A stretch of 64,000 nt of DNA, taken from Flavobacterium ranwuense (GTDB taxonomy: Bacteria > Bacteroidota > Bacteroidia > Flavobacteriales > Flavobacteriaceae). This document shows, piece after piece, positions 26,203-34,124 of this stretch. The number at the start of each line of letters is the position of its first letter. Position 1 is the stretch's first letter. Under the pieces are notes generated by a model. It worked only from the letters and a program-made list of their open reading frames with translations, was not told the origin of the DNA and did no database searches. The translations under genes were made by a program, and so were the position numbers. Location: assembly GCF_004349315.1 (NCBI RefSeq), contig NZ_SMLH01000001.1, positions 124,001 through 188,000 of the forward strand, read 5' to 3'.

Positions 26203-28080
26203 ATGAAAAAAACAAGTCCTTTACTATTCATAAACAGGAGCTTTCTAAAAAAAACAACCCTATTTCTTTTTTTTATGACTTTAACATTAAATGCCCAGAT
26301 TGACAAAGTCGAACCGCCTTTTTGGTATGCAGGAATGCAAAATCCAGAATTGCAAATTCTTTTTTATGGTAAAAACATTGCTCAATACCAAGTCACTGTT
26401 TCTAATGGCATAAAAATAACCAACGTTAAAAGAACGGAAAACCTCAACTACATTTTTGTTACCATTGACACCAAAAAAGTGGTGGCATCTGATTTCGTTT
26501 TTACTTTTAAAAACAACGGCAAAGAAACGTTTACACAAAAATACAGTTTGCAGCAAAGAAGAGAAAATTCTGCTCAACGCAAAAGCTTTGACTCTTCGGA
26601 TATGATGTATTTGTTGATGCCAGATCGCTTTGCCAATGGAAACAGAAATAACGACAGTGAAAATACTACCCAAGAAAAATACAATAGAGAATTACCGGGC
26701 GGAAGACACGGAGGCGATATTGAAGGAATCATTAAAAACTTGGATTACATATCAGAATTAGGCGCAACTACCATATGGAGCACGCCACTTTGCGAAGATA
26801 ACGATGCCAAACATTCCTATCACACCTATGGACAATCTGATGTTTATAAAATAGATCCACGTTATGGAACCAATGCCGATTATGTTCTATTGGCTGCTGA
26901 AATGCACAAAAGAGACATGAAACTGGTGATGGATTATGTGACGAATCACTGGGGAATTGAACACTGGATGATGAAGGACTTACCTACAAAACAATGGATC
27001 AATCAATTTGATACTTATACGCAAACCAATCATAAAAGAACGGTTATCCATGACACTAATGCTTCCGAAATTGATAAAAAAATCACAATAGACGGCTGGT
27101 TTGTTCCATTGATGCCCGATTTAAATTTGACGAATCCTTTAACATTAAAATACCTGATTCAAAATGCAATTTGGTGGATAGAATACGCCGATTTGGATGG
27201 TTTTAGAGTCGACACCTATAATTATTCAGATCCAAAAGGAATCGCAAAATGGACAAAATCCATAACCGATGAATATCCAAATTTTAATATTGTAGGGGAA
27301 GTTTGGATGCAAAGTCAAGCTCAAATGGCGTACTGGCAAAAAGACAGCAAAATAGGTCAAATTCAAAATTACAACTCGTATTTACCAAGTGTAATGGATT
27401 TTACATTATATGAGGCAACCAGCAAAGCTTTCAGTGAAGATGACGGTTCTTGGGACAAAGGAATGATAAAATTGTATGACAATTTTACGAATGATTTTCT
27501 GTATCCAAATACCAATAACATGCTGGTTTTTGTCGAAAATCACGACACCAATCGTTTCAATCAAACCTATGGAAACGACATCAGAAAATACAAAATGGCA
27601 ATGACTTTAATGGCTACCATTCGTGGAATCCCTCAATTGTATTATGGAAGCGAAATAGGCATGGCCGGTGATAAAAACAAAGGCGATGCGGATATTCGTC
27701 AAGACTTTCCGGGCGGTTGGGAAAGTGATCAAAATAATGCTTTCACCAAAGAAGGAAGAACTCCGGGACAAAATGATTATTTTGATTTTACTTCAAAATT
27801 ATTCAATTGGAGAAAAACAAAAGCGGCAATTCATTTTGGAAAAATGACACATTACATTCCTGAAAACAATGTATATGCTTATTTTAGATACAACACGGAT
27901 GAAACGATTATGGTTTTAATGAACAACAGCAATGAAACCAAAACTGTAAACACACATCGTTTCAAAGAAAATATAAAAGACTTTAAAACAGGAAAAGATG
28001 TCATTTCTGAACTTACATTTGACGTTACAAACGAAATTATTATTGAACCTAAATCGGTTTTGATTTTAGAATTGAAGTAA
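26203..28080 (+). CDS. Periplasmic GH13 neopullulanase/cyclomaltodextrinase-like (SusA-like)
   Basis: Numbered from the ATG at 26203 the protein has 625 residues; an ATG four codons upstream is less likely because MKKTS gives a normal basic signal start. A signal peptide ends near LTLNAQ. An N-terminal beta-sandwich (about 30-110) of the type in neopullulanases precedes the GH13 barrel. The catalytic residues are nucleophile Asp337 (DGFRVDTYNY), acid/base Glu366 (IVGEVWM) and Asp448 (VENHDTNRF), with MDYVTNHWG as the first region. It should trim imported maltooligosaccharides in the periplasm to maltose and glucose, the role of SusA. No lipidation cysteine is seen. The second GH13 gene follows closely. 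Confidence 0.9.
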   Translation: MKKTSPLLFINRSFLKKTTLFLFFMTLTLNAQIDKVEPPFWYAGMQNPELQILFYGKNIAQYQVTVSNGIKITNVKRTENLNYIFVTIDTKKVVASDFVFTFKNNGKETFTQKYSLQQRRENSAQRKSFDSSDMMYLLMPDRFANGNRNNDSENTTQEKYNRELPGGRHGGDIEGIIKNLDYISELGATTIWSTPLCEDNDAKHSYHTYGQSDVYKIDPRYGTNADYVLLAAEMHKRDMKLVMDYVTNHWGIEHWMMKDLPTKQWINQFDTYTQTNHKRTVIHDTNASEIDKKITIDGWFVPLMPDLNLTNPLTLKYLIQNAIWWIEYADLDGFRVDTYNYSDPKGIAKWTKSITDEYPNFNIVGEVWMQSQAQMAYWQKDSKIGQIQNYNSYLPSVMDFTLYEATSKAFSEDDGSWDKGMIKLYDNFTNDFLYPNTNNMLVFVENHDTNRFNQTYGNDIRKYKMAMTLMATIRGIPQLYYGSEIGMAGDKNKGDADIRQDFPGGWESDQNNAFTKEGRTPGQNDYFDFTSKLFNWRKTKAAIHFGKMTHYIPENNVYAYFRYNTDETIMVLMNNSNETKTVNTHRFKENIKDFKTGKDVISELTFDVTNEIIIEPKSVLILELK

Positions 28081-28130
28081 TGTAAACCACATAAAACAGC
28101 TAAGAAAATAATCATTTAATGCTAAAAAAA

Positions 28131-29789
28131 ATGAAAAAATATTCTATCCCACTTTTACTATTAACCATGACAATTCTAAGTAGTTGCTCCAGTACAAAAA
28201 CCGTTTCCGATAATACTAAAACACCTTTCGTTTGGGAAGGAGCGAATGTTTATTTTCTAATGACAGACCGTTTTAATAATGGTGACACTTCAAATGATAT
28301 AAACTTCAATAGAACCAAAACAACAGGAAAACTTCGTGGTTTTGAAGGTGGTGATATCAAAGGGATTTCTAAAAAAATTGAAGAAGGTTATTTTGATAAA
28401 TTAGGAATCAATGCCATTTGGTTTACACCAATAGTGGAACAAATCCACGATGGCGTTGACGAAGGAACCGGTTTGAGTTATGGATTTCATGGCTATTGGA
28501 CCAGAGATTGGACGAACTTAGATCCTAACTTTGGAACCAAAGAAGACTTAGCAGCATTAGTTCAAAAAGCACACGCACATGGAATCCGAATCATCCTTGA
28601 TGGTGTAATCAATCATACCGGACCCGTAACTGCAGAAGATACGGTTTGGCCAAATGACTGGGTGAGAACAGGACCAAATTGCGATTATAAATCGTTTGAA
28701 AACACAACCGCTTGTACACTGGTTTCTAATCTTCCGGATATAAAAACAGAGAGCAATCAAAATGTAGCGTTGCCATCTTTTTTAATCGAAAAATGGAAAA
28801 AAGAAGGACGTTATGAACAAGAAATAAAAGAACTGGATGCATTTTTTGTTCGTACCGGATATCCCAGAGCGCCAAAATATTACATCATTAAATGGTTGAC
28901 CGATTATATTGTGGATTACGGAATTGACGGTTACAGAGGTGACACCGTAAAACATACCGATGAAACGGTTTGGGCTGATTTTAAAATCCAGTGTGATTAT
29001 GCTTTTGAAACTTGGAAGAAAAACAATCCGACAAAAATTTTAGACAATAATGCTTTTTACACGATTGCCGAAGTATACAATTATGGCATCAGCGGTGGAC
29101 AAGATTTTGATTTTGGAGATAGAAAAGTAAACTATTTTAAAAATGGTTTCAACAACATGATCAATTTTGAGTTCAAATGGGATGCGCAAAAAGACTATGA
29201 ATTTATATTTTCCAAATATTCAAACAAGTTGAACAATGACTTGAAAGGATATAGTGTTTTAAACTATTTATCTTCCCATGATGATGGTGGACCATTTGAT
29301 GGAAATCGTACCAAAACTATAGAAAGCGGTACAAAATTATTATTGAGTCCGGGACTTTCTCAAGTGTATTATGGTGATGAGAGTGCACGTTCCTTAGTTA
29401 TCGAAGGAACAAAAGGTGATGCTACATTGCGTTCTTTTATGAATTGGGACGCTATTAAATCAAATCCTGAAACACAAAAAACACTGTTGCATTGGCAAAA
29501 ACTGGGTCAATTTAGAAAAAACCATCCCTCTGTTGGAGCAGGAATTCACAAACAAATTTCGGCTCAACCGTATACTTTTTCCAGAACTTTTTCTAAAGGA
29601 GATTATTCAGATGCAGTAGTTGTTGGATTAGATTTAGCGACTGGTACAAAAGAACTTTCTGTAGGTTCTATTTTCGCAGATGGTACATCATTAAAAGATG
29701 CGTATTCTGGAAAAGAAGTACTTGTTACTAATGGAAAAGTGACAATCGATTCAGAATTTGATATTGTTTTATTAGGATTGAAAAAATAA
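28131..29789 (+). CDS. GH13 alpha-amylase lipoprotein
   Basis: Numbered from the ATG at 28131, the 552-residue protein has a lipoprotein signal (TMTILSSCSS, Cys19). The GH13 barrel follows almost at once (VYFLMTDRFNNGD). The catalytic triad is Asp271 (DGYRGDTVKH), Glu314 (YTIAEVYN) and Asp384 (LSSHDDGG); IILDGVINHTG is region I. A small C-terminal beta domain ends the protein. The residues after the lipidated cysteine (SSTKTVSDN) lack the early acidic run seen in SusD and SusE, so it may stay on the periplasmic face. It lies 50 bases behind the periplasmic GH13. An in-frame ATG at 28119 would add four residues. Confidence 0.9.
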   Translation: MKKYSIPLLLLTMTILSSCSSTKTVSDNTKTPFVWEGANVYFLMTDRFNNGDTSNDINFNRTKTTGKLRGFEGGDIKGISKKIEEGYFDKLGINAIWFTPIVEQIHDGVDEGTGLSYGFHGYWTRDWTNLDPNFGTKEDLAALVQKAHAHGIRIILDGVINHTGPVTAEDTVWPNDWVRTGPNCDYKSFENTTACTLVSNLPDIKTESNQNVALPSFLIEKWKKEGRYEQEIKELDAFFVRTGYPRAPKYYIIKWLTDYIVDYGIDGYRGDTVKHTDETVWADFKIQCDYAFETWKKNNPTKILDNNAFYTIAEVYNYGISGGQDFDFGDRKVNYFKNGFNNMINFEFKWDAQKDYEFIFSKYSNKLNNDLKGYSVLNYLSSHDDGGPFDGNRTKTIESGTKLLLSPGLSQVYYGDESARSLVIEGTKGDATLRSFMNWDAIKSNPETQKTLLHWQKLGQFRKNHPSVGAGIHKQISAQPYTFSRTFSKGDYSDAVVVGLDLATGTKELSVGSIFADGTSLKDAYSGKEVLVTNGKVTIDSEFDIVLLGLKK

Positions 29790-29815
29790 TTTCAAAATAA
29801 TTTCAAAATAATTTC
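29783..29815 (+). repeat. Three tandem copies of an 11-bp unit
   Basis: AAAATAATTTC is repeated three times without mismatch, starting in the last codons of the GH13 lipoprotein gene and covering its stop codon. It probably arose by slippage. Confidence 0.9.
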
Positions 29816-29818
29816 ATC

Positions 29819-29851
29819 AAAACGCCTTTAGAAATGAAGGCGTTTTTTTTT
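29819..29851 (+). terminator. Intrinsic terminator ending the starch locus
   Basis: The stem AAAACGCCTT/AAGGCGTTTT with an 8-base loop is followed by a run of T, 29 bases after the lipoprotein amylase stop. Confidence 0.9.
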
Positions 29852-29881
29852 ATGTTTACCTTTACCAAAAAATAAAAGGCA

Positions 29882-30559
29882 ATGCTCAAAATTGGACATC
29901 GTGGCGCAAAAGGATATGAACCCGAGAACACCTTTGTTTCGTTCCAGAAAGCATTAGACATGCAAGTGGACGGCATTGAGCTCGACGTGCATTTGAGTGC
30001 TGATGGCGAATTAATGGTTATTCATGACGAATCCATTGACAGAACAACCAATGGAAAAGGATTTGTAAATACATTATCTTTGCGCGAATTGAATGCTTTT
30101 CGAATAAATAGAGAACACAAAATTCCAACGCTGAAGGAAGTTTTTGATTTGGTAAACCAAGATTGTTTTATCAACATTGAACTCAAAAGCTATGAAGCGA
30201 CAGAGAAAGTAGTTTCACTGATTGAAAAATATGTCACTAAAAAAGGATGGAAATACGATTGTTTTTTAGTTTCCAGTTTTGATTGGAACGCGCTGCAACA
30301 AGTGGCCTTTTTAAATGATAAAATTCCAATTGGCGTTTTAACAGAAACCGATTTAGACTTGGCTTTGGCTTTCGCCAAATTCATTCAGGCAAAATCTATT
30401 CATCCTCATTTTCACTTATTGACAAAAGAAAACACGGCCAAAATACAGGAAAAAGGATTGCAGGTTTTTCCTTGGACTATCAATGAATTAGAAGATATTC
30501 AAAAAATAAAAACATTCAACGTAAACGGAATCATCACTGATTTCCCAAATAGAATATGA
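29882..30559 (+). CDS. Glycerophosphodiester phosphodiesterase
   Basis: The 225-residue TIM-barrel enzyme hydrolyses glycerophosphodiesters to glycerol 3-phosphate and an alcohol. The family signature is clear: IGHRGAKGYEPENT (His6, Arg7), GIELDVHLSADGELMVIHDESIDRTTNGKG with the metal-binding Glu/Asp pair and the second catalytic His, and the closing FPWTINELEDI and GIITDFPNRI. There is no signal peptide, so it is cytoplasmic. It overlaps the following flavoprotein gene by 4 bases, indicating a two-gene operon. Confidence 0.94.
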   Translation: MLKIGHRGAKGYEPENTFVSFQKALDMQVDGIELDVHLSADGELMVIHDESIDRTTNGKGFVNTLSLRELNAFRINREHKIPTLKEVFDLVNQDCFINIELKSYEATEKVVSLIEKYVTKKGWKYDCFLVSSFDWNALQQVAFLNDKIPIGVLTETDLDLALAFAKFIQAKSIHPHFHLLTKENTAKIQEKGLQVFPWTINELEDIQKIKTFNVNGIITDFPNRI

Positions 30560-31764
30560 ACCAGAATTTCGATATAATAATAGTAGGCGGTGGTGCAGCA
30601 GGATTTTTTACAGCAATCAACATTGTAGAAAAAAATCCAAAACTAAAAGTTGCCATTTTGGAACGTGGTGCAGAAGTGCTTAATAAAGTTCGTATTTCTG
30701 GTGGTGGAAGATGCAACGTGACGCACGCTTGTTTTGAACCTAATGAACTAGTGAAATTTTATCCTCGAGGCGAAAAAGAATTGCGAGGTCCTTTCCATCA
30801 GTTTTGCTCCGGCGACACGATTGAATGGTTCGAAAAACATGGAGTAGAACTAAAAATTGAAGCAGACGGGCGTATGTTTCCTGTTTCGAATTCCTCACAA
30901 ACGATTATCGATTGTTTCCTAAAAGCCAAGCAAAAACTAGGAATTGCAGTACTTACAGGACAAAGTGTGCAGTCTATTTTTAAGAAAGAAAACACATGGA
31001 AAATAGAAACGCAAAGTGAAAACTATCTAGCTGAAAAATTAATTCTAGCCACTGGAAGCAATCCTAAAGTATGGGAAATGTTGCAGACTTTTGGGCATGC
31101 TGTTGTTAGTCCGGTTCCTTCTCTATTCACTTTTAACATCAAAGATTCCAGAATAAAAGAATTGCCCGGAGTTGCTGCCCAAGTTACCGTAAAAGTAAAA
31201 GACACCAAACTCACCTCTACAGGACCTTTATTAATTACCCATTGGGGAATGAGCGGTCCGGCGATTTTGAAACTCTCCGCTTGGGGCGCCCGAATCTTAC
31301 ATGACAAAAATTACCAGTTTACCATTTTTGTAAATTGGTTAAATGATGAAGACACCGCGGATGTCGAGAAAAAGCTAAAAGAATTAAAACAAGAACACGC
31401 GAAAAAATCGGTTTCTAAAAAATCACCTTTCGAATTAACCAATAGGTTATGGGAAAGTTTAGTACTCGCCTCAGGAATTGAAGTTGAAACTAAATGGGCG
31501 GATTTATCTAAAATTCAATTGCAAAATTTAGCCAATCAATTGACAAATGGCACCTTTCAGGTGAATGGAAAAAGTACCTTTAAAGAAGAATTTGTCACTG
31601 CAGGCGGAATTGATTTAAAAGAAATCAACTTCAAAACCATGGAAAGCAAACTACACGAAAATCTTTATTTTGCTGGAGAAATCGTGAATATCGATGCGAT
31701 TACGGGAGGATTCAATTTTCAGAATGCGTGGACAAGCGGGTTTATTCTTGCAAACAACATATAA
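30556..31764 (+). CDS. FAD-dependent oxidoreductase, HI0933/YhiN (BaiN-like) family
   Basis: The 402-residue flavoprotein begins with a dinucleotide-binding motif (IIIVGGGAAGFFTAIN) and has the family marks GGGRCNVTHA, a mid-protein LILATGSNPK, and the C-terminal VTAGGIDLKEIN...LYFAGEIVNIDAITGGFNFQNAWTSGF that closes over FAD. Members are common in bacteria and are mostly uncharacterised; some have been linked to reduction of unsaturated substrates. Translation is coupled to the phosphodiesterase by a 4-base overlap. The metabolic link between the two is not obvious. Confidence 0.9.
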   Translation: MNQNFDIIIVGGGAAGFFTAINIVEKNPKLKVAILERGAEVLNKVRISGGGRCNVTHACFEPNELVKFYPRGEKELRGPFHQFCSGDTIEWFEKHGVELKIEADGRMFPVSNSSQTIIDCFLKAKQKLGIAVLTGQSVQSIFKKENTWKIETQSENYLAEKLILATGSNPKVWEMLQTFGHAVVSPVPSLFTFNIKDSRIKELPGVAAQVTVKVKDTKLTSTGPLLITHWGMSGPAILKLSAWGARILHDKNYQFTIFVNWLNDEDTADVEKKLKELKQEHAKKSVSKKSPFELTNRLWESLVLASGIEVETKWADLSKIQLQNLANQLTNGTFQVNGKSTFKEEFVTAGGIDLKEINFKTMESKLHENLYFAGEIVNIDAITGGFNFQNAWTSGFILANNI

Positions 31765-31790
31765 AAAAAGCTCTCCAACGAGAGCTTTTT
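31765..31790. terminator. Bidirectional terminator between convergent genes
   Basis: The stem AGCTCTC/GAGAGCT is flanked by A5 and T5 runs. It starts right after the flavoprotein stop codon and lies 5 bases from the stop of the minus-strand gene at 31796. Confidence 0.85.
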
Positions 31791-31795
31791 AAATT

Positions 31796-32335
31796 TTATT
31801 TTTTTCCACCAATATGTACATTTTGCCAATCTTTCAGCTTTTTCCATTTTCCTTCAAAGGCTAATTTTGACTGATGCGGCCAAGTTTTCGGGTCATGAAC
31901 AACAAACTGTTCTCCAGCCATATCCAAAATTTCCTGACACCGATTAACGGAAGTTTCTGAAAGCACTTCCCATGTTAAAATTCCATTAGCATTGAACAGC
32001 TCTTCAATTTTTGGACCAATTCCTTCAATGACTTTTAAGTCATTTTCTTTTACTTTTTTTCCAAAATCAGAGGATGCTAAATCCGCATCAAAAGGAACAT
32101 AAGCCCCTATAAGTCCAGAATTAACTGCTTGTGGTGCTACAAAGCTGCTGCTTTTAGCTTTTAAAGTTGCTAACTCAGCCTCTAGCTTAGATGATTTGGC
32201 TCTGCAATTGTCTAATTCTAGTTGCAAGGCGCTTAAATTGTCTTTGCCGGAGGAAAGTATTTTTCCAAGTAAATAGCCTAATACTGCGCAAACTAAGCCT
32301 ACTCCAACCGGGATTAATATACAAGGTGAATTCAT
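31796..32335 (-). CDS. Membrane-anchored coiled-coil protein with helix-hairpin-helix-like domain
   Basis: The 179-residue protein has one N-terminal membrane helix (about 6-28), a coiled coil (about 35-62, LQLELDNCRAKSSKLEAELATLKAK) and a C-terminal domain (about 95-175). The segment DLKVIEGIGPKIEELFNANGI with TWEVLSETSVNRCQEILDMAG is the helix-hairpin-helix-like repeat often annotated as a flap-endonuclease-1-like 5' nuclease domain (COG3743), and HDPKTWPHQSKLAFEGKWKKLKDWQ is its usual ending. No nuclease active site is evident, so the nuclease name should be doubted; DNA or protein binding at the membrane is more likely. Confidence 0.75.
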   Translation of the reverse strand: MNSPCILIPVGVGLVCAVLGYLLGKILSSGKDNLSALQLELDNCRAKSSKLEAELATLKAKSSSFVAPQAVNSGLIGAYVPFDADLASSDFGKKVKENDLKVIEGIGPKIEELFNANGILTWEVLSETSVNRCQEILDMAGEQFVVHDPKTWPHQSKLAFEGKWKKLKDWQNVHIGGKK

Positions 32336-32409
32336 AATTATAATTTATTAAGTTAATTTATTAGTCTATTATAACAACAAAGTCTGTTTTTAGCTCTACT
32401 CCTAGTGCT

Positions 32410-32535
32410 CAAAGTCTCTGCCTTTGAGGATGTGTTAACCAGTCTTAGACTGACACAAAGATCGAAGATTGAAAAACAAACCAAAAACAAGGTCGATAAA
32501 AACCGAAAGTCACTACCTTAAAGTCAGAGACTTTG
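32410..32535. repeat. Inverted-repeat element, MITE-like
   Basis: Perfect 11-bp arms CAAAGTCTCTG (32410-32420) and CAGAGACTTTG (32525-32535) enclose 104 bases. Inside is a second palindrome, CAGTCTTAGACTG (32440-32452). No open frame is present. It sits in the 454-base gap between the genes at 32335 and 32790, which otherwise holds only the tspO relic. Confidence 0.55.
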
Positions 32536-32642
32536 TGGTGCGGCCGGTTCGGTAAATTTAACAACTAACTCAAAGTTACTAAAAATCAATTAGTTATATT
32601 AAAAAAAACTAAGAAATCAGTAAAAATAAATTTAAACTATTT

Positions 32643-32690
32643 TTATCTATTCAACCACCAAATACTCGCTTTCAAAACGGCTGCAAAACT
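32643..32690 (-). pseudogene. Relic of a second tspO gene (3' end only)
   Basis: Read on the minus strand, 15 codons and a stop encode SFAAVLKASIWWLNR. The intact tspO at 33536 ends SFAAVLNGSIWWLNR, so 13 of 15 residues and most bases agree. An in-frame stop directly precedes the preserved stretch and nothing TspO-like is visible further upstream, so this is a decayed or partial copy in the same orientation as the intact gene. Confidence 0.75.
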
Positions 32691-32789
32691 TTAATTAAGA
32701 GAACTTTAGTTTTTGATTAACAAGAATTTATTATTCTGTTTTTATTTTCATAGAATGATTTGAATATGTTTGTAATCAAAATATTACGA

Positions 32790-33527
32790 ATGATTAAAAA
32801 CTACTTTTTTGTTTCCTTACTGGTTTTTGTATTTCAATCTAGTTTTTCACAATCAGAAAAATCAATTAAGGGTATTGTTTTGTATGAAAAATTTCCTGTC
32901 GGTAAAGTCGAAGTTGCTAATTTTAGTTCTAAAAAAACTACCATTACAAACGCAGCTGGGGAATTTTTTATAGTAGTAAAAACGGGAGATGCACTCGTTT
33001 TTGTCTCAAAAAACCATGATATCAAAAAGATTGTAGTGGATAAAAACACCTTTGACAAAAATAATCTTATTATTTCATTAACACTTAAACCCGAAGAGTT
33101 AAAGGAAGTCGTAATTACAAAAATTCCTTCTATTCAACTAAGTACAGATAAAGCGTATGAACAAGGAAAGCTGGATAAATTAGCTTTAGAGAAAGCCGCA
33201 AAAAGGCTAAAAACGGGTGTTTACGATGGAACTATTGAAAATGGGATGGATTTGATGCGAATTGGCGGAATGATTTTTGGTTTATTCAAAAAAGAAAAAG
33301 AGCCCGTTAAAAAAGCTGTTCCAAAAATTCAATTCAAAGAATTAGCAAAAAGCACCTGTGATCAAAAATTTTATCTTCAAACTTTAAAATTAAAACCAGA
33401 CCAAATAAACCTGTTTCTCGAATTTTGCGATGCCGATCCAAAATCAAAAACAGTAGCCGAAAGCAACAATGTTCTGAGTGTAATGGATTTTTTACTTTCG
33501 AAAAATATTGAATTTAAAAAACTATAA
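32790..33527 (+). CDS. Secreted protein with carboxypeptidase-regulatory-like domain
   Basis: From the ATG at 32790 the product has 245 residues and a signal peptide (MIKNYFFVSLLVFVFQSSFSQ). Earlier in-frame TTG (32760) and ATG (32766) codons would lengthen the signal unnaturally. Residues about 22-105 form a carboxypeptidase-regulatory-like beta-sandwich (IKGIVLYEKFPVGKVEVANFSSKKTTITNAAGEF), like the N-terminal module of SusC proteins but without plug or barrel. The rest is helical and lysine-rich (EKAAKRLKTGVYDGTIENGMDLMRIGGMIFGLFKK). Proteins of this build are common in Flavobacteria and of unknown role. It ends 8 bases from the convergent tspO stop. Confidence 0.75.
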   Translation: MIKNYFFVSLLVFVFQSSFSQSEKSIKGIVLYEKFPVGKVEVANFSSKKTTITNAAGEFFIVVKTGDALVFVSKNHDIKKIVVDKNTFDKNNLIISLTLKPEELKEVVITKIPSIQLSTDKAYEQGKLDKLALEKAAKRLKTGVYDGTIENGMDLMRIGGMIFGLFKKEKEPVKKAVPKIQFKELAKSTCDQKFYLQTLKLKPDQINLFLEFCDADPKSKTVAESNNVLSVMDFLLSKNIEFKKL

Positions 33528-33535
33528 ACGGAATA

Positions 33536-34012
33536 CTATCGATTCAACCACCAAATACTTCCATTTAAAACGGCGGCAAAACTTACCCAAGCCAAATACG
33601 GAAGCAATAAATATCCTGCAATTTTATTGATTTTGGCAAATTGAATGTATGTTTCATATATCATCAACCACAATACTATAATTTCTAAACCGGCTAACAT
33701 TGGGTTGTGCAATCCAAAAAATAAATAGGACCATAACGCATTTAGTGCAAGCTGAATGGCAAAGAAAACCAACGCTTTTTTTACGATTTCTTTTTCTGCT
33801 TCTATTCGATCCCAGACTAATCCGGCCGCGACCCCCATCATCACATACAACATGCTCCAAACTGGTGCAAAAACCCAATTAGGTGGATTAAAACTTGGCT
33901 TTACTAAGGTCGGATACCATGTTGTAATTGAGGAACGAGTAACAATTCCGGAGAAATAACCAATCGCAAGACAAGTGACAACAACAGCTAATATTCGGGT
34001 AATTTTATTCAT
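33536..34012 (-). CDS. tspO: TspO/MBR family membrane protein
   Basis: The 158-residue protein has five predicted membrane helices. The TspO signature is complete: WYPTLVKPSFNPPNWVFAPVWSMLYVMMGVAAGLVW, then LALNALWSYLFFGLHNPMLAGLEIIVLW, and the closing LPYLAWVSFAAVLNGSIWWLNR. Family members bind porphyrins and related ligands in the membrane and are linked to tetrapyrrole or stress responses. A truncated duplicate of its last 15 codons lies 0.9 kb away on the same strand. Confidence 0.93.
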   Translation of the reverse strand: MNKITRILAVVVTCLAIGYFSGIVTRSSITTWYPTLVKPSFNPPNWVFAPVWSMLYVMMGVAAGLVWDRIEAEKEIVKKALVFFAIQLALNALWSYLFFGLHNPMLAGLEIIVLWLMIYETYIQFAKINKIAGYLLLPYLAWVSFAAVLNGSIWWLNR

Positions 34013-34099
34013 TTTATGTTTTTCTAATGTGCGCCAAATTTACTCAAAAGTTTAGTACAATTCGATAATTAAACAAATCTGCTTGTAAACCAAAAAAAG

Positions 34100-34107
34100 T
34101 ATCTTTG
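34100..34107 (+). promoter_or_regulatory. Probable -7 box for mvaD
   Basis: TATCTTTG fits the Bacteroidota -7 consensus TAnnTTTG, 17 bases before the mvaD start. No well-spaced TTG -33 box is seen. Confidence 0.45.
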
Positions 34108-34124
34108 CGTAAATTTTTAAATTC

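Noticed and set aside
31796..32335. Flap endonuclease
   Set aside because: The C-terminal domain is only helix-hairpin-helix-like; the acidic metal-binding residues of FEN-type nucleases are missing.
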